From: CBDUEF01 sp018063485
GTDB lineage: Bacteria > Pseudomonadota > Alphaproteobacteria > Rhodobacterales > Rhodobacteraceae
Assembly: GCA_037045435.1 (NCBI GenBank)
Contig: JBAOID010000042.1
Coordinates: 1 to 35,229 of the forward strand
Direction: 5' to 3'
Length of the DNA stretch: 35,229 nt
The translations under genes were made by a program, and so were the position numbers. Positions 1 through 8,672 of the stretch are shown one piece after another. Within the stretch, counting starts at the first letter, position 1; each line of letters begins with the position of its first letter. A model generated the notes under the pieces. It searched no databases and was not told the origin of the DNA. It worked only from the letters and a program-made list of their open reading frames with translations.

Positions 1-756
1 TTGGTGCGGGTTGATCCAGATCGCGCCGGACAGGTTTTGATGAATATGCTGTCGAACGCCTGTAAATTCTCGTTTTCAGGAGGGGAGGTCAAGCTGGGGT
101 TTTCGATCAATGGAACCTTTGCGCGCTTTACCATCGTCAATCAAGGAGAAGGCGTGTCGGAAGAGTTCCGCTCCAGGGTATTTGATCGGTTCTCCCAAGC
201 CGATTCTTCGGACACCCGGCGCAAGGGCGGCACCGGGCTGGGGCTTAGCATTTCCAAACAGATTGTGGAACGCATGGGCGGCGAGATCGGGTTTGACAGT
301 GTTCCCGGTGAACCCACAGCATTCTGGTTCACTTGCCCCTTGGTGACCCCCGGATTTCTGGCAAATCCGAAACCGGTTACCCTTGGGCAAGCGCCGCGGA
401 AAGTGAAACGAATATTACATCTGCAAAACGATGCCGACTTCGCAACCATGATCCACGCCAGCCTGGATAATGCGGCCACAGTGGTTACGGTGCTGGATAT
501 CAGTGCCGCCCGCGAGGCCTTGGGTGACGGCATCTATGATGTGATCATCGTTGACTGGAATTTTGCCGATGATCAGGCAAAGGACTTGTTTGATGACATC
601 AGCCTGAGACAGCCACAGGCTCGTGTGGTGGCGCTATCGGCAGGCCAGCCTCGCGACAAAGACCAACTGGCGCGGGAACCTGAAAACGATGGGCACGACA
701 GTATGCCAGAGGCGATTTCCCGGATCAGAGCGGCGATGGATTCAGAGCCAAGGTGA
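1..756 (+). CDS. Hybrid sensor histidine kinase, C-terminal fragment (5' end outside window)
   Basis: Only the end of the protein is present; the frame is open from base 1. Residues about 1-120 are a HATPase_c domain that binds ATP for autophosphorylation. The N-box NMLSNACKFS, the FSQAD segment and the G-box GGTGLGLSISKQIVERMGG are all intact. Residues about 135-225 look like a receiver domain (KRILHLQNDADF start, strand VIIVDWNF), but the acidic pocket is poor (QNDAD instead of a DDE-type cluster), so it may be a pseudo-receiver. A phosphorelay gene cluster follows on the same strand, so it probably feeds that pathway. Confident as a kinase; the input signal cannot be seen. Confidence 0.85.
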   Translation: MVRVDPDRAGQVLMNMLSNACKFSFSGGEVKLGFSINGTFARFTIVNQGEGVSEEFRSRVFDRFSQADSSDTRRKGGTGLGLSISKQIVERMGGEIGFDSVPGEPTAFWFTCPLVTPGFLANPKPVTLGQAPRKVKRILHLQNDADFATMIHASLDNAATVVTVLDISAAREALGDGIYDVIIVDWNFADDQAKDLFDDISLRQPQARVVALSAGQPRDKDQLAREPENDGHDSMPEAISRIRAAMDSEPR

Positions 757-901
757 CCTCGCGTCATGGTTTCGCCGCCATTTCGTCGACACAAGACCTA
801 AGTTGGCTGCAATTGTTGCCATAAGCTGACAAATGAACGTCTAAATTGTTTTGCTTGTGGATCACGCGCCAAAGGGTTGGCGTAGAAATTGAGGCCGGAA
901 A

Positions 902-2555
902 ATGTGGATCAATTTGGAAAAATACAGCTTTCGCGCTGCGATTTTCTGGACTTGTAGTGTCCTTGCGATGATCACCTTGATGGCCACTGCGCCCCTTCTA
1001 TCCATCACGCCACAGGCCAATTTTGCAATGGGCGGGCTGGCCGCCTATTTTACGGCGCTCATCCTGTTTTCGATACAGCGGTTGCGGAAAGTTTATCACG
1101 CCATATGGCAGCAGCAGCTTCAACTCACGCAGGAAGCAAAGGCGCTCAATGACCATGCTATCGTGTCGATGACCGACAAAGAGACGCGTCTTTGCTATGT
1201 GAATCAGAAGTTCCTAGATGCGACCGGCTATGCGAAAGCGGAGGTGATCGGCAGGCTGCCACTGGAACTCTATGACGGCAACGCTGAGGGGATGTTTTCA
1301 AGCATCATCGAGCATTCGCAACGGGGGGAAACCTGGTCTGGTGAAACCCGACTGCGCTGCAAGAATGGTAAGGTCATGCTCAGCCAGACAACGGTTCTTC
1401 CCCGCTCTAACGAAAAGGGCGAGTGGCTGGGCACGATCGCTGTGCGCACTGATATCACCGAGTTGCGCCACGCCGCTGCCAAGAGCGACACGATCGCCGC
1501 TTTGCGTCACCTGTCCGAACCGGTGGTGGTGTTCATGCCCAAGACACTTGAGCTGGTCTACATGAACAAGGCCGCCACAGATGCCGTGGGTTGGGCCAGC
1601 GAAGAGTACCTCGGTAAATCTGTACCTGACATTCCTTTGGGTCTGGATGTCCAATTGCTTGAGCAGAAGTTGGGCACTCTTTCAAAATCCGGCTCTGATC
1701 AAGTGGTTATCCGTTTTGAGCGCTGGAAAAAGACCTTTGAAGCCTCGATACAATTGATCATGTTGCAATCGGGCGAGCAGCGCTATTTCGCAATTTTCCG
1801 CGATGTATCAGGTGAGTTGCAACTGGCCAAAGCGCGGCAAGAGTTCATTTCGACCGTAAGCCATGAACTGCGCACCCCGCTGACTGCGATCAAGGGTGCC
1901 ATGGGACTGCTGCTCTCGGGCGTGACAGGTGAGTTGCCCGCCAAATCGCGTAACTTTGTCGAGATTGCGCATCGCAACGCGAACCGGCTGGTGCTGATCG
2001 TCAATGATATCCTCGATCTTGAAAAGATCGTTGCAGGAAAGATGGAGTTTTCCCGCAAAATAGGCGATCTGAACGAAGTTTTGCTGGAAGCACAAGAGGC
2101 AAATCAGGCCTATGCCGAACAATACGGTGTGACGGTCAGATTGCAGGGCACGGCGAACTCCGGCTCTGGCGGAATTCGATGCCGCAAGGATTCTTCAGGT
2201 GCTGGCGAATTTGCTGTCCAACGCCTGCAAGTTTTCAAAACCCGGTGCCGAGGTGGTAGCGGCAATCGCCATCCAGGACGATTTGATCAAGGTAAGTGTG
2301 ACTGACAGTGGGATCGGCATCCCCGCCGCTGATCTTTCGCAAATGTTCGAAAGATTCCAGCAAGCCAGCAACGCTGATCGCGCCAACCGGGGCGGGTCCG
2401 GTTTGGGATTGAGCATCGTGAAGGCAATCATCGAGAAACACGACGGGGCGGTGTCATTGACCAGCACCGAAGGCGTCGGCACAACCGTCACCTTCTCATT
2501 GCCCCTCGCCGTTGACACGGCTTGGCCGCAAAGACTACAAGTCGCTGCGGGTTAA
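902..2555 (+). CDS. Membrane PAS-domain sensor histidine kinase (one frameshift near 2160)
   Basis: Two membrane helices (about residues 13-33 and 40-62) are followed by a PAS domain (about 75-190, motif ATGYAKAEVIG), a second PAS-like region (about 195-305), a HisKA dimerisation domain with the phospho-acceptor His near residue 321 (STVSHELRTPL), and a HATPase_c domain (LLSNACKFS, DSGIGIP, GGSGLGLSIVKAI). The frame breaks near 2160: the upstream frame runs on as nonsense to 2305, while the ATPase continues in another frame to a stop at 2555. The total length has one base too many for a clean frame, so a single inserted base explains it. A response regulator starts 15 nt downstream. A sequencing error is more likely than a split gene. 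Confidence 0.85.
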
Positions 2556-2569
2556 GCCTGCCCAATCCT

Positions 2570-2953
2570 ATGGGTTTCAATATGATAAGATTGCTCCACG
2601 TTGAAGACGATCCTGATATTCTTGAGATCGCCCTGATGGCTCTGGGCATTTCAGGAGAGTTTGAAGTAAAGCAATGCAGTGATCCCGCCGATGCTCTTGG
2701 CGAAGCACAGCAATTTGCCCCCGACGTATTGCTCCTGGATCTGATGATGCCCGGGATGAGTGGTGACACTCTATTGGGGAAATTGCGCACCCTTCCCGGC
2801 CTTGAGACGACCACGGCAATCTTCATGACGGCGCGCGCGCAACCCCATGAGATTTAGGCGTTGATCGCGAAGGGTGCCAAGGATGTGATCGTAAAGCCGT
2901 TCGACGCGCTTACTTTGGGTGATCAGGTCAAGGCGATTTTCGAGCGCCCCTAG
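2570..2953 (+). CDS. Single-domain response regulator with an in-frame TAG
   Basis: A CheY-like receiver domain with nothing attached. The acidic pair is in LLHVEDDPD, the phospho-acceptor is Asp57 in LLLDLMMPGMSG, the Thr switch is in FMTAR, and the conserved Lys is in VIVKPFDALTL. A TAG at 2855-2857 interrupts the domain at a place where glutamine would fit (PHEI-stop-ALIAKGAKD); the same frame then completes the fold and ends at 2951-2953. One C-to-T change would produce it. Either a real nonsense mutation or a base error. The start may be 2570 or 2582. It follows the PAS kinase by 15 nt and is its likely target. Confidence 0.75.
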
Positions 2954-3394
2954 AACGAAACACAGCGGGCTTGAACAGTTCGAATGTTGATTTACCCCCT
3001 GCACACCTCGACCCGTGCCAAACGCCCCAAAGGTTGATTGTCCCGTCTTCCGCGATGTCATCAAACTGATCGGCCCCGAGCATGAAAGCCCGCGCCAAGG
3101 TGGTTTCGGGCTTCCAATTGCCTGTCAACAGGGGCTGTGATTGGCAGGGCGCGGGAGATTGGCTTGCCCATTTGAACGGCAATATGTTCATGGCCACTTG
3201 GGCTGGTCAGACGAACGGCCTGTGCTTGGCAACGGATAGATATGGTTTTGGCTCGAATTGGCCATCGTCAGGCTCCGCTTGACCTGATCGCGGTATTTAC
3301 AGCGAAAGTCGCTGGGGCACTGGCGGGCTGCGAAAGGATGTGCATTGCAGCGCACAAATATAGCCGCTCAGGCAAGACGTAACCCAACAACAGG
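2954..3394. other. Stretch without a recognised gene
   Basis: This stretch lies between the receiver gene and the convergent Hpt gene. Short frames exist on both strands (for example a minus-strand frame of about 90 codons over 2928-3197), but none matches a family I recognise or has a convincing ribosome binding site. No clear terminator is visible. It may hold a decayed gene. Confidence 0.4.
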
Positions 3395-3751
3395 TTACGA
3401 ACCTGCCGAGCGGTTTACGGTTTGGTTTGAATTGGCTGACATGGCGCGGATAAGAGCGTCAAGCAGCGGCTCTGCACTCCGACAAGCCACTTCGAGGCTT
3501 ATCTCTTGCTTGCGTAACCGATTGATGATCATGTCTATTTCTGCCGCCAACTGCCCCCAGGCCGGAAATCCAAGCGTTGCAGCTACACCACTGATCTTGT
3601 GAACGACTTCCCCGATTTCGCGCATCGCAACAAGTGGCTCCTGACCCAGAAGAATACGGCTTCTCAATCTGGAAAGCTCAATCGAGCGGGAAACGCTCAG
3701 CTCGACAAAACGGGCGCGAAGCGGTTGAAGGGCGGGCAAAAGATCCTGCAT
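3395..3751 (-). CDS. Histidine phosphotransfer (Hpt) domain protein
   Basis: A 118-residue, mostly helical protein. The segment VVHKISGVAATLGFPAWGQLA carries the Hpt signature (His-Lys-hydrophobic-x-Gly), with the phosphorylatable His at residue 51. Hpt proteins pass phosphate between receiver domains in multistep relays. The gene starts 4 nt after the stop of the receiver/GGDEF-like gene on the same strand, so the two are almost certainly co-transcribed. With the hybrid kinase and lone receiver nearby, all parts of a multistep relay are present in this cluster. Confidence 0.75.
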   Translation of the reverse strand: MQDLLPALQPLRARFVELSVSRSIELSRLRSRILLGQEPLVAMREIGEVVHKISGVAATLGFPAWGQLAAEIDMIINRLRKQEISLEVACRSAEPLLDALIRAMSANSNQTVNRSAGS

Positions 3752-3755
3752 GGTT

Positions 3756-4715
3756 TCACGACATCTTTATGAGCCGGGGCAGTTGAGGCGCGGGCCTTGG
3801 GCCGATTGCGGCAATTGCAGATTCCAGAAACTGTGCGGGACGCACACGCGAGAACAGCGATTTGCGAACCTGGTTGCCGACAACCACTAATGGAGTCGGG
3901 ATGCTGTCGGATTGATAGATGCCGGCAAACTCCTCAAGCCCAACATTGATCATGTCACCGATCATTTGCGCATCGACCTGATGGCTTCCTGAGGTCACCA
4001 CCACGAAATTGCCGTTCCCGGCATAGGAAATCAACCCAGGAATGGCCTTCAAGGCGTCCTCGATACAGATGGCGACATCACTGAGCAAGTTCATGAAGTC
4101 AACCGGCGAGGTGCTGCCGAATATTCTGGCCGCGTTGGAAATCGAGATGACGAAAGCCGAAGCATCGTAGCTGTCCTTGATCCCGAGGCTGAGCAGATAG
4201 TTTTCCAGGGCAAGATATTCGATCAACCGATCAAAGCCCTCCACCATAACGGGCGTCTCCAGATCAAACTTCAACTCGACCACATTCGACGCTGCGGCAA
4301 CGCGATATTCAAGAAGCTGGTTGCGCAACCGCTCTACGACCAACCTCTCCATCATCGCCATCCGTGCCTTCAACTCCGTGGCGTCAAGTGGCTTGCCCAG
4401 ATAATCGGTTGCCCCTGCCGCAAAAGCGGTGTCGATGTAACTGCGATCCGACATGGACGTTACCATCATGATGGGTACGCCGCGATAGCGGTCCATCATG
4501 CGGATCCTGCGGCACAGTTCAACCCCATCCATCCCCGGCATGCGGATGTCGAGCAAGATGCAGTCGAATTTTTCCAGGCTGACCTCCAACTCTCGCAAGG
4601 CTTCCTTTGCAGAATAGGCGTGTGAAACGTCAGTGTACCCCAGACCGGTCAATGCGACATCGAGAATTTCCAAGAAAAGAGGTTCGTCATCCACCGCCAA
4701 GATTTTCAATTTCAT
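3756..4715 (-). CDS. Response regulator fused to a degenerate GGDEF-like domain
   Basis: Residues 1-125 are a canonical receiver: AVDDEP acidic pair, phospho-acceptor Asp56 (LLDIRMPGMDG), Thr86 (VTS) and Lys108 (GKPLDA). A linker helix (about 120-145) leads to an output region of about 160 residues that is not DNA-binding. Its strand-loop pattern (SAFVISISNAARIFG, then ISYAGNGNFVVV) resembles a diguanylate cyclase core in which GGDEF has become GNGNF at about residues 233-236. The metal- and GTP-binding residues are therefore missing, so c-di-GMP synthesis is not expected; a binding or scaffolding role is possible. The Hpt gene follows 4 nt downstream. The receiver is certain; the GGDEF relationship is inferred from pattern only. 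Confidence 0.75.
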   Translation of the reverse strand: MKLKILAVDDEPLFLEILDVALTGLGYTDVSHAYSAKEALRELEVSLEKFDCILLDIRMPGMDGVELCRRIRMMDRYRGVPIMMVTSMSDRSYIDTAFAAGATDYLGKPLDATELKARMAMMERLVVERLRNQLLEYRVAAASNVVELKFDLETPVMVEGFDRLIEYLALENYLLSLGIKDSYDASAFVISISNAARIFGSTSPVDFMNLLSDVAICIEDALKAIPGLISYAGNGNFVVVTSGSHQVDAQMIGDMINVGLEEFAGIYQSDSIPTPLVVVGNQVRKSLFSRVRPAQFLESAIAAIGPRPAPQLPRLIKMS

Positions 4716-4953
4716 ACCCTTTCTTTATTGCTCGGAAACGCAAACAGCCAAATGCTGCGGCCACCCTTAAAATTAACGTAAAGGTTGATTCTTTCCGCAG
4801 CATGGCGGGAAGGTGGCAAAATCACGGCAGCGCAGACGGTCTGCCCTTTCATTCGCGGTTGGCGTTCAAACCATGACTGATGCCTCCTACAAGACCGAAC
4901 TCTCGCCATGAGTTACGGCCGCAGCAATTCATCGCCATGCCAAAAATATTTCG

Positions 4954-4978
4954 GCAACCTTTTCGCGCCTGGTGCGTT
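4954..4978 (+). promoter_or_regulatory. Possible EcfG-type promoter, one mismatch
   Basis: GCAAC, a 16-nt spacer and CGTT lie 56 nt upstream of the peptidoglycan-binding protein start. The family consensus is GGAAC-N16/17-CGTT, so the -35 has one mismatch. Otherwise the 318-nt gap from 4716 to 5033 shows nothing recognisable. Weaker than the exact matches elsewhere in the window. Confidence 0.35.
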
Positions 4979-5033
4979 ATTTGTTTAGCAACCCGCCCGC
5001 CAGATGCGGTGCGGCAGCACATAGGGACTTATC

Positions 5034-5813
5034 ATGCGCAAAACCATCCTCCCGATCTTGGCTGCTGCCAGCTTTACCTTGTCAGCGCCCGCATGTGCCG
5101 AGCCCGATTTCGGCAAAATCATCTCTGGAATCGCCCAGTCGCTGATTGACCAAGAGCTTGACCGAAACGCTTATCTGGAGGCGCAACGCAGCAATACGGT
5201 AAGTGCCTACCGCAACTATCTGACCAGGTTTCCGAAAGGTGCCTTTCGTGTCAATGCCGAGCAAGCCTTGAAAAAGCTGGGCGCTGCCGTAGACCCCGTC
5301 AACCCGCCGCCAACAGACGGTGTGAGCCAAAGCCCCGCTTCTGTCGAGGCATCCATCGGCTTGAGCCGCGCACAGCGGATCTTGATCCAGAAACAACTGA
5401 CCGCAATCGGCTACTCGACAGGTGTGGCCGATGGTTTGTGGGGAGCAAATACCCGCAGGGCGATCGCCAAATGGCAGACAGCAAACAAAATGGCGGTTTC
5501 CGGCTATGTCACCGCGCCGCAGGTCAAGCTGATCGCGCGTCAGGCCGGTTCCAGCGTTGACATCGAGCCCGACGTGCCGATGGTCAGCGATGATCCGGTT
5601 GAAGAACGTCTGCTGAGTCTGACCTATGATGAGCGTCGCGAGGTTCAGAGAATGCTGACATTACTCGGATACAGCACGAGGGGCGTTGACGGTTCCTTCG
5701 GGGCCAACACGCGGCGGGCTTTGGCGTCGTGGCAACGCGACGAGGGCCTGCGTGCCAGCGGCTACCTGACTGCTGATCAACTGCGTGCGTTGCGTCGCCA
5801 GACCGGCGGCTAA
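5034..5813 (+). CDS. Secreted protein with two peptidoglycan-binding domains
   Basis: 259 residues. A Sec signal peptide (about 1-22, ending in APACA) sends it to the periplasm. Residues about 25-85 are helical and contain a TPR/SPOR-associated style segment (AYRNYLTRFPKGAF). Two PG_binding_1 repeats follow, at about 108-165 (IQKQLTAIGY, DGLWGANTRRAIAKWQ) and about 200-257 (VQRMLTLLGY, DGSFGANTRRALASWQ). The repeats clearly match each other, which points to internal duplication. No catalytic domain is visible, so it probably anchors or senses the cell wall. A near-consensus EcfG promoter upstream suggests stress control. Confidence 0.8.
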   Translation: MRKTILPILAAASFTLSAPACAEPDFGKIISGIAQSLIDQELDRNAYLEAQRSNTVSAYRNYLTRFPKGAFRVNAEQALKKLGAAVDPVNPPPTDGVSQSPASVEASIGLSRAQRILIQKQLTAIGYSTGVADGLWGANTRRAIAKWQTANKMAVSGYVTAPQVKLIARQAGSSVDIEPDVPMVSDDPVEERLLSLTYDERREVQRMLTLLGYSTRGVDGSFGANTRRALASWQRDEGLRASGYLTADQLRALRRQTGG

Positions 5814-5850
5814 AGTGATTTGCATTTTATCTCATCAGCGACATCGAAAT

Positions 5851-5869
5851 TCCCGTTCAACCAACGGGA
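5851..5869. repeat. Hairpin between convergent genes
   Basis: A perfect 7-bp inverted repeat (TCCCGTT / AACGGGA, 5-nt loop) sits in the 95-nt gap between the convergent peptidoglycan-binding and MFS genes. It has no T-run, so it is at best a weak or Rho-assisted terminator. Confidence 0.4.
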
Positions 5870-5886
5870 GAGGCAGCTAAGTTAAA

Positions 5887-5911
5887 GTCCAATCAAACGC
5901 AAAACGCTCTA
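5887..5911 (+). repeat. Partial copy of the dispersed palindromic repeat (terminal end)
   Basis: The stretch ending ACGCAAAACGCTCTAG resembles the terminal part of the element at 7877-7963 (ACGCAATGTGCTCTAG) and of the element at 12568-12672. Only the end is recognisable. Confidence 0.3.
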
Positions 5912-7540
5912 GATGCGCCTGTCAGGCTCATTTTTCAGCGGTGTGTCGTCCTGAAGCGAGATTGCCTGCCGCTCGATCATCCGATGCACCTTGGGCAAGT
6001 CTTTGCCACGATGCAGCTTCAACAGGCGCTCGTAGGCCTCGGCATCGGCCTGAGTGCGGCGTTCGTGGTGGCGGACATACTCGACCCAAGTGGGGACATG
6101 ATAGGTTTCGGTCCAGACATCGGGATTTTCAAGATCACGCAACAGCGCCCATTGCTGCGCCCCATCGCGGATCCTGATGCGCCGCCTCTCACTCATCGCG
6201 GCAAGAAAGCTCGTCACGTCTTTTTGCGCAATTTCATAATCAACCATGATCATGATGGGACCACTACGTTGTTTGAGATCCAGCCGCAGCGAAGGCTCGG
6301 TAAATGTGTTGAGCGGATCGAGGTTCAGATCAAGAAAATCTGGCAAAGGAACGCTTCGGCCCGCGAACGCTCCCAAGATCAGCAGCGCACCCGCCACAAA
6401 CAAAGCGCGGTCGGCACCAAAATTTTCAGCTATCGCACCCCAAGCCCAGCTACCACCGGCCATACCGCCAAACACGCCAGTCTGGTAAAGGGCAAGGGCC
6501 CGGCCGACAACCCAGCGCGGTGTAGAGAGCTGGATTGTGACATTGAACAGCGAGAAGGCTATAACCCAACTGCCGCCAGCAAGCAGCAGGGCCGCACCGC
6601 TGAACACATAGCTGTGGCTCAGAGCCAGCGTGATGCTGCTGATTGCAAAGGCAAGGAATGCCGCCTGTGTAATCCGCTCGTTTTTGAACCGCGCCCGCAG
6701 GCGGGCATTCAACAGCGCTCCACACACCGCGCCCAAACCGAAACACCCCAGCAGCACTCCATATAGAAAGGCCCCGCCCTGCAACAAATCCCTGACGATC
6801 AGGGGCAGGAGCGCCAATATGGCGATGGCAGAGAGGCCAAACAAGGAACCGCGAATGATCACTTTTATCAGGTTGGGTGACATCGCGACATAGCGCAGGC
6901 CCGCGGAAAATGCGCTGCCCATCCTTTCGCGCGGCAAGCGACGCTGCGACGTGGACGGTCGCCATAACCATAGGGCAGCGATAATGCCGAAATAGCTGAT
7001 GGCGTTCACCAGGAATGCTGCCGCAGCCCCCGCGATGGCCACGATGGCGCCACCCGCAGCCGGCCCGATGCTGCGCATCAGGTTAAAACCCATGCTGTTA
7101 AGGGAAACCGCCGCCGACAATTCGTCACGCGAAACGATATCGCCCATGGACGCCTGCCATGAGGGGTTGTGCAATGCCGTGCCGCAGCCGATCAGGAAGG
7201 TGAATCCCAACAACGACCAGGGCGACAGCAGCCCCTCATAGGCCATGATCGCAAGTGTGATCGACACCATGAGCATGAAGGCTTGTGCGATCAGCATAAC
7301 CTTGCGGCGATCAAAATTGTCAGCGAACACCCCCGCCAGCAATGAAAAGATCATGATCGGCAGCGTCACCGAAGACTGCACGAGCGCGACCATGCTTTGA
7401 GACTGTGTGAGCGATGTCATCATCCAGGCCGCGCCAACTGCCTGGACCAGCCCACCGAAATTTGACGCGAGGGCCGCGATCCAGAGCATCCGAAACGTCC
7501 GGTTTCGAAAAAGCGCCATCGTGGATGTACTTTGCGGCAC
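5909..7540 (-). CDS. MFS_3-type major facilitator exporter with C-terminal soluble domain
   Basis: 543 residues. Residues about 10-400 hold twelve membrane helices, with the MFS loop LFAGVFADNFDRRKVM-like segment after helix 2. This pattern fits the MFS_3 group (PF05977, EntS-like exporters). The last ~130 residues are soluble and begin IMIMVDYEIAQKDVTSFLAAM, resembling the antibiotic-biosynthesis-monooxygenase-like tail seen in many members of this group. The start is GTG at 7540, preceded by a CGGAG-type ribosome binding site; an ATG seven codons in (7519) lacks one. It stands alone on its strand. The substrate cannot be inferred. Confidence 0.8.
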   Translation of the reverse strand: MPQSTSTMALFRNRTFRMLWIAALASNFGGLVQAVGAAWMMTSLTQSQSMVALVQSSVTLPIMIFSLLAGVFADNFDRRKVMLIAQAFMLMVSITLAIMAYEGLLSPWSLLGFTFLIGCGTALHNPSWQASMGDIVSRDELSAAVSLNSMGFNLMRSIGPAAGGAIVAIAGAAAAFLVNAISYFGIIAALWLWRPSTSQRRLPRERMGSAFSAGLRYVAMSPNLIKVIIRGSLFGLSAIAILALLPLIVRDLLQGGAFLYGVLLGCFGLGAVCGALLNARLRARFKNERITQAAFLAFAISSITLALSHSYVFSGAALLLAGGSWVIAFSLFNVTIQLSTPRWVVGRALALYQTGVFGGMAGGSWAWGAIAENFGADRALFVAGALLILGAFAGRSVPLPDFLDLNLDPLNTFTEPSLRLDLKQRSGPIMIMVDYEIAQKDVTSFLAAMSERRRIRIRDGAQQWALLRDLENPDVWTETYHVPTWVEYVRHHERRTQADAEAYERLLKLHRGKDLPKVHRMIERQAISLQDDTPLKNEPDRRI

Positions 7541-7876
7541 AAGGCGCTCCGTTCTTCAAGCCAATCCTGCTGTGATTGATACCGTCGTAGAATGCTCCGG
7601 GCAAGCTGATGATCACCGTCCAAACGAACCCACACATCGCCGCTATGTCCGACATCAACTCATTGATCACCGCAGCGCCCGCTTTGCCGCAAACGGCTCC
7701 GTCAACCGCCCAAGCGTGAACTGTGGCCCTCGCCTTGCGGAGGCAATCAACGCCACGCGCTCCGGCGCGGTAATCCCCCATTGTCTAGCGGGCGCATCGG
7801 CGGCGTCACTCCCGCCGAGAAACTGAAATTGCCCGCTTGAGTTTTGCGAATGCAGCTATTCGAATTGGGGAGACAT
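7541..7876. other. Stretch without a recognised gene
   Basis: This is the gap upstream of the MFS gene and the dispersed repeat. Overlapping frames exist on both strands, but none resembles a known family or has a convincing start. It may include the MFS promoter or a decayed gene. Confidence 0.4.
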
Positions 7877-7963
7877 GTTTTCACCTCGCAACCCGAGGCA
7901 ACGATTGCATTTGCAAACCCGTTCGGGTTGCGCGGTGAATTCAGTTCAACGCAATGTGCTCTA
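7877..7963 (+). repeat. Dispersed palindromic repeat, copy A
   Basis: About 85 bp, similar over its length to the reverse complement of 12563-12643. It contains a perfect 10-bp inverted repeat, CGCAACCCGA (7887-7896) and TCGGGTTGCG (7923-7932). The end reads GTTCAACGCAATGTGCTCTAG. A short frame inside it encodes a peptide very like one in copy B (FGLRGE...STQ), but this probably reflects the repeat and not a gene. It lies just upstream of the dps promoter. Confidence 0.65.
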
Positions 7964-7985
7964 GGTGCAAAAGGCTCAAGCGACC

Positions 7986-8010
7986 GGAACCATCTGCTTA
8001 TGGTCACGTT
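7986..8010 (+). promoter_or_regulatory. EcfG-type promoter of dps
   Basis: GGAAC (7986-7990), a 16-nt spacer and CGTT (8007-8010) exactly match the known alphaproteobacterial EcfG consensus. It lies 54 nt before the dps start. Since the ecfG gene lies less than 2 kb away and dps is a usual regulon member, control by EcfG is likely. Confidence 0.7.
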
Positions 8011-8063
8011 AGCCTGGTGTCGCGGGCAAAGCCCGCCCTCACTCCATTAGCGAAGGAAGCCAG

Positions 8064-8558
8064 ATGTCAGAGCAAATGAAAGTTGTCCCCAAAGCAGACC
8101 GCGTGCAGACCGGCGTGAAAGATACCAAAGCGCTGGCCGAAGGCCTTGCCAAGGCGGTGGCCGATACCTATCGGCTCATCTTCAAGACCCACGGCTATCA
8201 CTGGAACGTCGAAGGGCCGCTGTTCTATTCGATCCACCACCTGACGGATGAGCAATACAAAGAAATGTTTCCTGCGGCCGATGCGTTGGCCGAGCGCATT
8301 CGCGCCCTTGGCCAGCTTGCCCCGTTCTCTCTGGCCGAGGCGATGAAGTTGTCCGTCATCAAGGATCTCGAGACCTTGCCATCCGCTGCCGAGATGGTTG
8401 AAGACCTCGCGAAAGACCATGCCACCGTCGCCCGCCGTTTCCACGACCTGATCAAGCTGGCCGATGACCATAACGATCCGGTCACCGCCGATCTGGCAAC
8501 CGCACGTTCGGCCTTTCACGAGCAGGCCGCGTGGATGTTGCGCGCGACGGCCAAGTAA
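8064..8558 (+). CDS. dps: Dps-family DNA-protecting ferritin
   Basis: 164 residues, the usual length. Dps dodecamers oxidise Fe(II) with peroxide, store the iron and shield DNA in starved or stressed cells. The signature is clear: THGYHWNVEGPLF (residues 42-54, ferroxidase His), SIHHLTDEQY, and ADALAERIRALG. The acidic ligands of the inter-subunit ferroxidase site are in the second motif. A GAAGGA ribosome binding site precedes the ATG. An exact EcfG promoter match lies upstream and a strong terminator follows, so it is a single-gene unit, probably induced in the general stress response. Confidence 0.93.
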   Translation: MSEQMKVVPKADRVQTGVKDTKALAEGLAKAVADTYRLIFKTHGYHWNVEGPLFYSIHHLTDEQYKEMFPAADALAERIRALGQLAPFSLAEAMKLSVIKDLETLPSAAEMVEDLAKDHATVARRFHDLIKLADDHNDPVTADLATARSAFHEQAAWMLRATAK

Positions 8559-8567
8559 GGACGCACA

Positions 8568-8595
8568 AAAAAGCCCCCGGTTTCGGGGGCTTTTT
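8568..8595 (+). terminator. Rho-independent terminator of dps
   Basis: A strong hairpin, AAAAAGCCCCCG / CGGGGGCTTTTT with a 4-nt loop, begins 10 nt after the dps stop and ends in a T-run. The A-run on the 5' side would let it work on the minus strand too, for phyR transcripts that read through. Confidence 0.85.
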
Positions 8596-8600
8596 GCGTT

Positions 8601-8672
8601 CAGCCAATCCCGTTCAGGCCAGCAATCCCGTTCAGGCCAGAAAGCTTGGTCAGGCGAGCAAGCTTGGTCAGG
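8601..8672. repeat. Four 18-bp tandem repeats at the 3' end of phyR
   Basis: Units of 18 bp begin at 8601, 8619, 8637 and 8655, with a partial fifth at 8673. Units 1-2 share one variant core (AATCCCGTTCAGG) and units 3-4 another (AAGCTTGGTCAGG). Read on the minus strand in the phyR frame, the units repeat the last codons (LLA) and a TGA stop. Confidence 0.75.

Noticed and set aside
7844..8050. Short frames encoding FGLRGE...STQ peptides at 7844-8050 and 12295-12669
   Set aside because: They coincide with the two copies of the dispersed repeat, overlap the dps and csbD promoter regions, and lack ribosome binding sites. The similarity comes from the repeat DNA.
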